Part shown: positions 37,147 to 48,795 of the stretch, piece after piece
Layout of the letters: every line of letters starts with the position of its first letter
How positions within the stretch are numbered: position 1 is the stretch's first letter
Origin: Lanius collurio
Lineage: Eukaryota; Chordata; Aves; Passeriformes; Laniidae
Assembly: GCA_020086605.1 (NCBI GenBank)
Contig: JACBWW010000089.1
Coordinates: 812,920-876,919 of the forward strand
DNA: 64,000 nucleotides
Direction of reading: 5' to 3'
The notes under the pieces: model-generated
The model's database searches: none
The model's input: only the letters and a program-made list of their open reading frames with translations
What the model was told of the DNA's origin: nothing
Translations under genes and position numbers: made by a program

Positions 37147-40100
37147 AGCAGGAGCCTTATTACAAAGGCTAATTCAAGTAGAGATTAGATTTCCCGTATG
37201 AAGGAGAGGACAATAACATCAGATATTCTTCAAACACCAGTAAATAAGATTAATGGAGTGCTGCTGCCATGGGCTTCCACCTCGACAATGCTTTAAAAAA
37301 CCAAAAAAAACCCTCATCCTGGTAGCTCCAAGCAAATCTTTCCAAGGGTTCCATCGTATTTCAGTGCGTAGACATCACCTCGCTTCGGTCAGCCAGCAGC
37401 AACTACAAATAGCCTGCAGGAAGCCACTGATTTCCTGAAAAGAGGGTTAACCGAGAATCATAGGCAACACAGAAAATTAAAGCTGGGTAACATCTTGACT
37501 AGGCTGAGGAGGGAAAAAAATACAGCAGCCACAGCACTGAGCATGTTCAGACACCTGAATCCATGCAAAATTAAATGAGACTCTTAAAAATCACAGACCT
37601 AGCAAAGAATTACCTTCTTCAGCACATTGTACTCAGGCAGCGGCTTTCTCTAGGCAGTTTTCACATAAAACCACCTACAGGTGACCATCTAAAATCTTAA
37701 TTAGAAATAAACCCAACTCAGCGCTGAGATCCACCGAGCGCATCACAAATTGCAATACTTTGCATTTAAGTGCTCTCAGCTAAAGGACTAACTCAAAAAC
37801 CAAGCAGCAAAACAGAACTCGGCAATCAGTGAAGCTTCACGTGCTCAACAGTTGTGCTGACTGATCAGACACAGGCAAAAAATCAACTCAGGGCTCTGCA
37901 GGGAACAATCTGAAATAAAAATGTCAATACCAAACAAAGTAGGGAGCTTGGATTTAAAATGTCCTCAATTGTGGCAAAATGTCGCACAACGCAAAGGAGG
38001 GACAGCACTGAGTGACACGTAGACAGCAGGAGAAAAAAACAAGAAAAACTGCTGAAATGTAAGTATTGTAGCAGCCCTCCAAAACTCCAGGGACTGCAGG
38101 AGATGGATGCAGAACAAGGAGGTGATATGAAAACCAAAACCCCACCCGTGTGCTGCAGACACTGTCACACACGTGGAATAACCACAAGGACAGGAATGTA
38201 GACGTGAAATGGAAGCAAAAGAGGAATCAGAGCAATCTGGTATTTAGAATGTCACTGTATAAATTAAAAATGGAGGGGGATAAATCCCTCCGAAAAAAAA
38301 AAGAAGAGTTAAAGCTTCCTTTTCCAAGCCCTTATCCCAGCCAGCAGAGCAGCTTCCCTCTGATCTGAGAAGGGCAATCTTGCCCTGCCCTGATCTGCCA
38401 GGACATTGCAGCAAAAGTCATTGTTTTATATGACTTTGTTGCTTTTCTCTTGTGCCCCAATAGATCCTCACTGCATTAACTCTGTGCTTTTAATCTGTAC
38501 TCTGAGGCTCTTCCTCATGTGGAACTCCAGATCACTCTGCCAGCTCAGGATGCTGATCTCCAGTTCCAACCCATTCAGGAACGAAAACAAATAGGAAAAC
38601 CACCACTTCTCATGATATTCCAAGACTCTCCTGCCACATATTTGAAAAAAACCCAGCCTCTAAATATTTATGCACCCCTTTCATATTCTCTCAGCTTTTC
38701 TCTCCCTTACATGACACCTCCAAAGAGGAATATCCCACAGCCAAGGCTGTAGGTGTGCCAAGACCTACATCTCTCCTTGATAAGACCCTGCACATCTATC
38801 TGAAACAATAAAACTGTTCACAACTTCACAAGAGACCTGGGACGGTAATTTGGGCACACGATGATACAATAAAAAGGTAGGAAAAGCCTAAAAATACTAT
38901 TTAATACTGGAAATAATTTATAAAATAATATTAGAAATGTACAAAACATTTGACAAGGTGCTTCAGTTGGAAAAAAATCCCTAAAAATAAGAGTATAGCT
39001 CATGAGGATACTCTCACATCAAACCACCAGTGATGTCCTGCAGGCTCTCTTGGGTTCTGGTGGCACGATCCTAAACTCCTGGTGGAGCAGCTCACACTCT
39101 TTGCTCCAAACGAAAAAAAAATTAAGTCTTTCAAAAATTTAGAGCTAGGTTGGTTAAACCAAAACCAAGGAAGAAGCATTTATACTGTCTGTTTTACCAG
39201 GAGAATGAAGGAGAGGAGGGCAGGAGTCTCTGCTGCACCACAGCCCTGAGCAAGGAGCTCCTCTACCTAGGCCCTTAGGAAAAATAAAACTAAAAATTTC
39301 CTTCCTAGCTGAAGAATTTCCTAACTGCCACACTAAACCCCTGCATATCAGCTCTACCTGAGAAACCAGAAGTGAACAAACGGTTCTGCTGGTTGTGTCA
39401 CTGACCTCAAAGGGCCCTTCCCAGCCCATCCCCAGTAGGGCAGGACCCTCTGGACAGGCACGTGCCTTGCTCAAAGCAGCGAGAAGAAACCCTTCTCACC
39501 CTCAGGATGAATTCATTTAAAATTTATCACCACTTCCCTTGAGATCTGGGAGCATCTCACCACCTTCTGTACTTCGAGAGATCCCAGGTCCAGAAAAACA
39601 GCCCTTGCTCCAGGAAGGTCCTGGTGCAGCTCCGGTCTGGAAGCGCGGGCTGCTCCTTTGATGGCCTGCCAGCAGTGGCCTCCAGTGAGGAAGCCCGGGA
39701 TGAGTCACGCCACCGGCAGAAGGAACTTGCCAGTCTGGATTGAAACGTTCAGATGAAACTATGGGATTTTTCTCCCTGCTCTGCCATCTCCCTTTGTGCA
39801 CAGCAATTCCCAGTAATAGCACGCTGCCAGGCAGGCAGTCCGGCAAAGGGGAAGCAAAAATACCCGGCAGACACAGGGAGGGTCTGCCAACCATGGCTTT
39901 GTCCTAAAATCTGAGGCAGGAGGGTGTTAAGGGACTGAGAGGATCATTTGGGAAGAGCACCATAAAAGCTTTTCTGCCTTTTCACTGACTTGCACAAATT
40001 CCAGTTGGCATTGGGGTTTATTGCTCTCCACACCTGCAGTGCTCTGAGCCCAGAGCTCGTACCGTGTCTGCAGCATATCTTCAAATACTGTGTCCTCTAA

Positions 40101-43100
40101 TCCAAGTTATCTTGTGCATAAATCCAGGGAAAAAACTTTCAAACCCACGAGACAGCTCCAACAAAAAGAAGTTTAGCCTCAGTGGCCTCTTTAACAGGGG
40201 ATAAAACACGTACAAAACTGATCCATGTTATGTGCACAAAGATGCCGGTAGTCTTTTATGAAAATATAACATTCTGAGCATTAAAGACTTAATTCCTTTT
40301 TCCCCACAAAATCCATTTTACTCAACGATGGGGAGAAGGCATTTCTTTGCTTCATTGACTATCTCACCCTACTGCAAGCCAAAAGCATGTTAAAGAATAA
40401 AAGCAGCACCAACATCTCCTCTGTCTTTTCAGCTCGATTTGGCAATTCTGGCGATAAAACTCCTAATTCAACATGTTCTTTACTTAAAACTGAAACTGCA
40501 GGACATCTGCTGTAGCTGCCAAGCTCACTGTGCACCAGAGCATTTCAAGTCTCACTCTGTGCCTCTTTAACGTTGGGGTTTGGGTTTTTTTATCTCTCCA
40601 GCCCAACCTCTAATTTAAAGGAAATTGTGCTGGATGCTCTAATTGACCCCGTTCTCTTCCTTCCCCAGTTTGTCTCTATAATTAGCCCTTCCCAGTGAAG
40701 GGAATCAGCAACAAGACCTTTCTGAGCCCCACCCTGCAGACCACAGCAACTGCCTTGTATTGTTTTTGCCCAAAAATCAACAGCTTCAGGACAACAAAAG
40801 GTTTAAAAATTGAAAAAAAAAAAAAAGCAAGATCAAATGTGTATTGATAATCTTTCAGCACTTTATGGCGAGTGAAGCCGGTAATCCAAAATTTCACCTG
40901 AGTCCCTCAGCAGTACTTTGTAACATGAGCAAAATAACTTGTTTTCCTCAGTGTAGCACAGAGTTGCACAGCTGCCCACCCCAAATTCACCCAGCCAAGA
41001 CTTCCCCTGGGGATCTCAGTACATGCACCAAACACAGAGGATTCCAGTCTCCACTAAGGCACCAGAAGGCCCCACACCTTGTTTCTTGAGGAATTAAAAG
41101 GCATGCTGAGAATGAGGAAAGGAAATGCATTAAAAAAATACTCTTATCAACGAGCAAATGCCACCACAGAGATTTTATTTCCCTACTCGCCTCTACAATA
41201 GATGGGGATTCCTACCAGGTGACTGGAGCTGGGGGTATATTTAGGCCTTTAGGGAAAAAAAAGGAAGCAAGGAAAAAAAACCACCACGACAGCAGCAAAA
41301 AACCTCCTAAAGCCCAAACAATCCCCCAAAACCCAGTTCAGGTCCAGATTTCAGAGCTGCTGAGCCCCTGGAAGTGCAGGATGAAGCAGAAGATCCCAGC
41401 AACACTGGCAAAAAAACATGGAATGATCTCAGGTCCAACATGGCCTAACCCAGGTCCTCAGTGCCACCACAGCACCTTCTGTCTCAGACTTCCCTGAAGG
41501 ATGATACTCCAGGTAACACAATCCAAAACTGAACCAGAGGAATTTCTCTGGTTAGTTTAGAGCTTTGTTTCCTTCCATCCACTGTTGCTTCTTCCATCCC
41601 CAAGGTTCCAAGGACACTCAGCAGGCTGCTCCTGAAGAACATGCCCACCAGGAAAAGCATCTCAAGGTCTCTTGGTGTGCACCGGGTCCCTAACTCACTA
41701 TTTTCCACTCAATTTTCCCACTTGACTTTGCAGCTTTACAGTAATTTTGCACAGCACATTACACGGAGCCACATTACATTAGAAACCAAACAGGCTGAAT
41801 TTTTTTATGATCTTGGTGAGTAATTTCCCAGACTGACATTCTCTTCAAATCCATCAATGCCATTAGGTAAGAATTATCCCAGAGTTCCAGCCTCCCAAAG
41901 CACACCAACACACATACTTGTGTAACAATCTGGAATTTCAACGTTTAGACATTCAGAAAATTAAACTGCAGCTGGCGGGAGTCTCGCTAATAATGGCAGC
42001 ACCTGAACTTGTAATGATCCTTCACCTAAGGAAAATTGTTCAAGTTTTTTGAATACCTGTCCCCTCGCAGCCCCTGAAGAGCATACCTGAAAGGAAAGTA
42101 TGTAGATTAATGCTCCCAAAACAGAAAAGAAAGTTGATCCAGTCCTACAAGAAGAGAAAAAAACCCCAACACCTTTCTCGGTGCAGAGGATAGTCCATGC
42201 TCAGGGAAAAGACCTTCAAAATGCACAGAAAAACTGCACCCAAACCATTGTAAATCCATATCTGTAGGTTTTAATGTCCAATTGTTTTTCTGAGATACTC
42301 TCTCAAGGATTCCATGTTCATTAAAAATAGACTCAACACAAGGCAGAAGATCACAATGTCCCCACCACACAGTCTGAACCACGAATATCAGACTGAGCTC
42401 CTTTCACACTGAGTTTCCAAGCGAGTTTTGTGGGCAATTGAAAAAGTTTCATGCACGGCCACTCCTTAGACTGCAACTGCATAAAACATCTCATTTAGCT
42501 TTTGCTCCTCAGGTTTCACATCTTCCCCAACAAAACAAAAATGAAAGCAGCCTTCAAGCAGCTGAGTTTCAGAGAAAAAACAGGGGAGGAAAGCCCTGAT
42601 GTTGCTAAAATGCAGCCAGCAAACGCTTCCCTCTGTGGGAACAGGAAAATACTCAGGCAGGGATTTTTTTTCCCTTGTTTCAGCAAAGACTTTTAGGTGC
42701 GAAAATGAATTCTCAGTCCCTCAGACATGGACCCTTGTGCTCATTTTTTTTCTCCTTACTCAATTTGCTGAAAGTGCTTTTTTTTTAAATATATTTTTCT
42801 CCTCATATTTATTGTATTATTCACCCCAGATGAATGGCAATGGCTCTAAAGGGGTATTTCAATCACAGAAATGAAGAAACACAGCCCAGGACAGCTGAAC
42901 TCAGAAACAAGACACTGGAAGGCAGCAGCTCCCACCTGGAAATACAAAGAGACTGCAGCCTGGAACAATGCACACGAGTCTATGTCTTTTCCACAAAATT
43001 GGTGGGGCAAGGAACAGGCAACAGCAGCCAAGTCATCTTTCTTGGAAAGTTATTAATTAAAGACAGAAGAAGAAGAAATATTGCTGCTAATGTTTATCAA

Positions 43101-43419
43101 TGCTAATAAATTCCTTAATGAAATCCTTGTGGATTGCAGTGAGATCAGAGATGCATTTGGAGAAGGGAACTACACTCTGAAACAAGTGCTCTGACAAGTC
43201 AAGGTGCACTTGGCAACCCCTGGAGTTGAGCGAGGTTAAGCAGCGAGCAGCAAAAGGATCCGTGGGTTTATCCAATCCTCCCTGCAGCCTCCTCGGTTGC
43301 TTTTGGTAAAGTTCATTCTCTTCATAGCTGAGGAAAACTCTTAAGATTCCTCGTTATCTGCTGCAGGCACCTCAAACCTGACCTCTGCTCTGCATTGTCC
43401 TGCTATCTCCTTGCCTACC

Positions 43420-43680
43420 TGGCCGGCCCGGTGAAGCGCCGCCGGATAAGATTATCCGCGCCGACGGCAGCCCCAGCTCTGCTGCCCGGGAACGGCGGCG
43501 CCTGCCCGTGCAGGCCCTTTGTGCCACGGGCTGGCCAGGAGGCAGACCCGGAGCGTGCCCTCCTTGCTCAGCCAGACGTTTCACCGCGAACGCGGGGCCT
43601 GAACCCCAAGGGAGGCGCCTGGGCCGCCGCATCCCCCGGCAGCGGGGCTGGATCTTTATTATCGGATGAAAAGAAGCAGA
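43420..43680. promoter_or_regulatory. Intronic CpG-rich pocket with GATA motifs (candidate enhancer or alternative promoter)
   Basis: About 260 bp with many CpG dinucleotides inside the AT-rich MYO9A intron 1. It contains the perfect palindrome CGGATAAGATTATCCG at 43,443-43,458 (two opposed GATA sites), another GATA complement at 43,659-43,663, and one just outside at 43,354-43,359. No strong minus-strand splice donor was seen, so an alternative first exon is not supported. Function is inference. Confidence 0.4.
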
Positions 43681-43961
43681 AGAAACAGCGGCTCTGCTTT
43701 TACACATCTCCCCAAATGCCTTTGTTGAGCTGGAGTGGTTCAGCCATCCTTGCCACCACCAACAGCAACAAATTCCACATAATGATGCCCCGTTTACGAA
43801 GCAATCAGTGAATTAATGAGCAGACACCGGCTCTCCCACACTCAAAGAAACCCCTAGAAGGGATGGTTACCCACATAACCTCCCTCTTCCAAAAAACCTA
43901 TTTATTTCAAAAAAATCATTACAAATTGCTCAGCATTGTTCTCATCAAGCACAACATTTCT

Positions 43962-43964
<3 letters not shown>

Positions 43965-43997
<33 letters not shown>
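43965..43997 (+). repeat. Homopolymer, 33 T
   Basis: An uninterrupted run of 33 T. It could be the poly(A) of a minus-strand retroposed copy, but no AATAAA complement or recognisable transcript follows on the right, so it is listed only as a homopolymer. Confidence 0.95.
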
Positions 43998-43999
<2 letters not shown>

Positions 44000-46174
44000 C
44001 TAATGGGACCACATTCCTTAACAATTAAATCATTTACTAATTCCTCCCCGGGGAGGCTGTCCTGTGCACCCAACAAGCACAAACCAACCTAACAGTTCAT
44101 AGACAAGTGCCATGAAAGTTTAAATGGCAACATTTAGGAGAATTTTTATTTTGGTCTATGTATTCACGTGAAGTATGAAAAGACAGTAGAAATACGGAAG
44201 TCTACCAAAGTAAATATTTTCAGTTAACTTGTTTTAAGTTCATCCCTCAAAACCAACCATGTAGATGCTGAATACAATAAAAGAATTCTTGGCGGTCTTA
44301 CAAAAACATAGCCTGGGCTGGTTTTAAAGCTCAGGTTTTCCAAAGATGGATCTATCAGGATTAAACACTCCTCTTCCATCAATGCTCAGCCATGATACAG
44401 CATATCCAGGATCCTCTATCTTTTTAAAGGTCATGCTTTGCAAGAAATAGAAGACAGTCCAAAGAATTTTGATTAAATAACAGCACAGAGGCTGTCAGAT
44501 TATCTGTGCATGATGGATAAAAGCCAAGACCTGGAATGGGCATCTGAAGAGCAACTCTAGGATTCAGGGTCATCTTGGGGAAGCCAGAAGTGAAGAGGTG
44601 AAGAAACCAGCAAATAAGACTCAAAATTTATATTGAAACTCACATATTTTGGCTAATTTTACATTTAAAGGGGGTAGCCAAGGCATTTGTTTATTTTAAA
44701 CTGTATTTTTCCTTTGCTACTTCATGCAGCATCCAAGTCCCCTACTCCACTCCCCACTGCTCCTAACAGGGATTTGCAGTAACTCCTACAAGTCACAGGA
44801 ATGGAAACCAAGATGATTTTTCCAAGAGAAGCTGAGCAGACAGTTGGAACCACCAAAGCTACCAGGGCTGAAAGGGTCCAGTCCAGCCCTCCCCTCAAAG
44901 GGGATCTCCTACTCAGAGAACCAGCCTATCCTTAGGGGCCTTAACACCAACAGGGATTTCACAGACTTCCTCCATGACCTGGAAGAGATCTTTAGAGGCA
45001 TACTAGAACCCAACAGAGAGATGACAGGAGATTACAGCAGAGCTGTGCCTGCATCTTGTTTTAAGTCAGGCATAGCTCTGCAAAAAAAAGCAACATAACT
45101 CTGTAGGTGTGTGAGACGAGAGCTTGGATGAGACACAGCTGGCTGAGCTCCCCACGTGATGATCTCACATCAACAGAGAGAGGATCCAACTAAGGAATAT
45201 CAATATTCCTTGGGAGGATGGAGAGACAGATCTCAAAGGGTCCAAGCAAACTTGAAGTTTGTATCTGGGTGCTTAATGCAGAGACAGGGCAAGCAGCTGT
45301 ACCCAAACTTGGACACACTGTATATCTGCCCAGGATAACTGGCTGCCTCACCAGCTCCTGTAGCTCCTGTCTTTTGCTGTTTTCCATGACAGCATCGACC
45401 CAGCCTCACTGCCATCCTACCCCAAGCACCCTCAGTGCACCATGGCCTTTCCACTCCTGAGCTCCATCTCCCTTGGCAAAAAATCTGCCTGGCTGAAGAC
45501 CTCGCTCTGTCTCTTCATGAGGCTCTTAGCAAAACTCTAAAGAAAGGCTGACAAAAAAACCACCAACACAACCCAAAACTATGACCCATGGCTTTGTCTC
45601 ACCATGGTTTGGCACAGTGTGAACAGCCAAAGGCATATGAGAACCCTACACAAAGAGATGTCTCATCCCTCTCCAAAGGGATGCCCATCCCTGCCTAATG
45701 AGAAACTGCAATGCAACACTTAACAGCAGAAAGTACTCAGAAGAGTAACAATAATCCTTAAATCACAGGTATTTATTTATCTCATTTTGCCTAGAAAAAC
45801 TCTGAGGAGTTTCCACTGAACCACTATGGAGCCACTTGCGAGCTTCATGCTGATTATCAGCAAATGGACCCAGCCTATCCCTGTTCCCCTCCCAAGACAG
45901 ACTTCAGCCAGGCCAGATCCTCTCTCAACTGGAGCCTGGGACTAGACCAGCTTAAAGAACTCATGGAAAGGCAGTAGGACAGTAAACTCACGGAAAGGCA
46001 GCAGTTTAACAGGCTGTGCTCTGCAAGCAGTGATCACAGATAATCTCATTCTCCTTGGACATTTCCCACCCAATGCAGCTCAAACCTCTTCCTTTCCCTT
46101 CTCCTCCTGCAGCCCACAAACCACAGGTGGAAGACGACCAACATGAGACACCTAAAGCCACGAGGAACCCAATG

Positions 46175-46270
46175 TGACTTTGCAGACAATCCTGCTGCCA
46201 GCAGGATTTTGGACCAAGTGACCTCTTGAGCTCCCTTCCGAGCCAGGCAAGCCTACATTCCTCCAGCAGA
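46175..46270 (+). mobile_element. Possible old CR1 3' end
   Basis: The stretch GGACCAAGTGACCTCTTGAG then CTCCCTTCCGAGCCAGGCAA resembles the sense CR1 terminus (the GGTTGGAC...GATGACC...GGTCCCTTCCAACCC pattern) but is well diverged. The upstream limit is unclear; DNA from about 44.84 kb on may belong to the same or another old element that I cannot name. Confidence 0.5.
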
Positions 46271-47631
46271 GGCAGCATTAAGACAACGGGGGTTTTGCTA
46301 GGAACAAGAAGCATTTGTGGCAAAGACATGGAACTCTCACCTCACCTACAAGATTTTTCCACAGGCACCTGTGAAAAAGATCCACAGATTCCTCCTCAGA
46401 GACAGAACAATGCTAACACAAGGTCTAACAAAACTACAACTCTTAATAATAGTTTAAAAACAGACACAAAAATTAGTTCAACTCTAAAAATCTCTGTTCA
46501 ATAGCCTTCCCTCCTGAATTTTCATATTTTCTGAGGTCAAGTGGTTTGTTGAGTTCCACTTTTAAAAGTTTAATTCCAAGACACAGAGGTTAAGACATCG
46601 ACACAATCACAGGAGTGAGACGTGTATGTCACCATGATGTTCGACCTGTCAAACACAGCACAAGATTTAACATTAAAGAGTTACTCAAAGAAAACAAAGA
46701 TTATTCCTATTTCCTGTTTTCATCCATTATCTGGCAAGAGTATCACGTGTTTGGTTTCTATAGTCTCAACTCTGAACACCTGTGCCCTCACACGTACACC
46801 CAAAACCTACAGAAAAATTTGGCCTGTGGGAAAGAAAAATAAAATTCCACAAAAACAATCTCAATTCCAATGATCCCATCAGCAGCATTTTGTCCTTAAA
46901 ATTCCATAAGAAACCCAAGCTTTGCGATAATCCCAGCCATCTAACCTGAAAACATGGCAGAGTATTTCTGCAGCATGAAGCCCAAAGAATTACCAAGCTT
47001 CTCCCCAGAGCAGGGAAGCACCCAGACACACCCCAAATCTCCAACGCTACTGCTTCTGTCCAAAGGAATGCTAGAGAAAGTCTCCAATTTGCAAACTTGA
47101 GCCGTGATCCTTTAAATATTTATGCTCATGTTTACTTTGTCGAGAGGGGAGAAATCCCGTTCACTCGAGAGGAAGTGAAGCAAACATCAGCACGCAGGAC
47201 CAAGCCTGAGAAATTCAGATGCTCTTTTAAACCTCAACACAAAAAAAATCACCATGTTCCAAAGCTGAAACCTGCACCCAGCCTGTCCCAGGGAGGCAGA
47301 GTCCAGGACCAGGCTGGGAGCTTCATCCATGACACAATAAACATGCCTTGAACCCCGGTGTTTCACGTGCAAGTGGGAACGCCAAATTCCCTTTTATTTA
47401 CAAACCAAGGGGACACAGGAATTTCTGAGCTCAAGTTTGACCGGCTAAGATGCTTCCAGTGGTTCAACGACCTTGTTTGCTCCCTCATAAATGTATTTTT
47501 AAAGGAATTGAGTTCAAAAGTTGCGTGGTTTAGAGCGAGAACTAGAACTAGGCAGAAAATGGCCACACTACACTCACCAAAACCAACCACCCTGAAAGAC
47601 TTTAGAAACTCTCCAGTCATGCTTGAATGAC

Positions 47632-47975
47632 AGAATCCTAGCCTGGTTTGGGCTAGAAGGGACCTTAAAAGCTGATCTTGTTCCAACTCTGCCATGGAAA
47701 GGAACACCTTCCACTAGCCCAGGTTGCTCCAAGCCCCGTCTAACCTGGTCTGGAGCACTTCCAGGGATGGGGCAGCCACAGTTTCTCTGGGACAACCTGT
47801 GCCAAGGCCTCAACACCCTCTCAGCCAAGCATTTCTTCCCAATACCCCACCTAACCCAGCTCTCTGGCAGTGGGAAGCCATTCCCCCTGGTCCTGGCACT
47901 ACAGTTCCTGATGAGGAGTCCCTCTCCAGCTTCCCTGTACACCCCCTTCAGACACTGGAAGTTTGCTCCCAGTTT
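47632..47975 (-). mobile_element. CR1 LINE fragment, 3' end
   Basis: The reverse complement opens with GGGCTAGAAGGGACCTTAAA and includes GGGATGGGGCAGCCACAG and CTCTGGCAGTGGGAAGCCAT. It is 5'-truncated near 47,975. It is the CR1 nearest to the MYO9A promoter and in the gene's orientation. Confidence 0.87.
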
Positions 47976-48771
47976 CCCCAGACTTGAGGTATTCAAGCTG
48001 CAGGACTACAGGACATGCGTGGTCCCAAGGCTGTGATGGTGACCCCTGGTCTCCCTTGCCAGCTGGTGGTGCCAAGCTGCAAAACCAGTGGAGGGACCAG
48101 CACTGTCCCTGTGCTCCCAGTACTCCCCCTGTTGACTTGTGGGCACGTGAAGGAGTGACCCGATCCATTCTTCCACCCAGAGCAGAGTGCTGTTCTCCCC
48201 AAAACCAAGCAGGGGACGAGGACTTCAAGTCCAGGATTTCAAGTCCATGTACCTTGACATGAGCTAAATTAAGGCTGCACAGGTAACTTGGGTTTCATGT
48301 TTCCCAAGTGCCCAACCTCGGGCGCTTCACATTCTCAGGGGTTTTCCTGCAAACCTGATCAATGCTCACAAAACTCATCATAAACATCCTGGATAAAAAT
48401 TATTTAGGCATAAAGCATTCAGATTTGCCTAGCAAAGGATCCCAAAGGTGTGATTGTCTGAGTGGTTTAGTACCAGTGTTTGTGAAAGATGCTGTAACAG
48501 CAGACATCATCTCAGACATTTGATACCTTGAATCCTAAAATGCAGCTTCCCCACCCAAAATAAGAAGGGGAAAAAAAGGGTTAAAATGTGGAGTTTATAA
48601 ATCATAAGAGGAGCAACGGATGCACAGAACAAATAATTTCACAAAACAGATCTACATTTTAAATACATGATGCATTCAAATAAAGCTTTTTCCAAGTGCT
48701 GCTGATGGATACCAGGCCTTCCAACACAGAGGAAAAATCCCTAAAGCCACCCTGATCTATGCATTGATTGC

Positions 48772-48795
48772 AATAAATAAATAAATAAATAAATA
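48772..48795 (+). repeat. Simple repeat (AATA)n
   Basis: About six tandem AATA tetramers in MYO9A intron 1. Confidence 0.9.

Noticed and set aside
43395..43811. 138-codon frame in the intronic CpG pocket
   Set aside because: GC-rich chance frame without domain or splice support; the pocket is reported as regulatory instead.
43965..43997. Poly-T run as the tail of a processed pseudogene
   Set aside because: No polyadenylation-signal complement and no recognisable coding or RNA sequence follows it on the right.
44838..46170. Possible endogenous retrovirus or DNA transposon remnant
   Set aside because: The stretch feels repeat-like, but I found no LTR ends, no reverse transcriptase or transposase motif and no duplicated flanks, so I do not call it.
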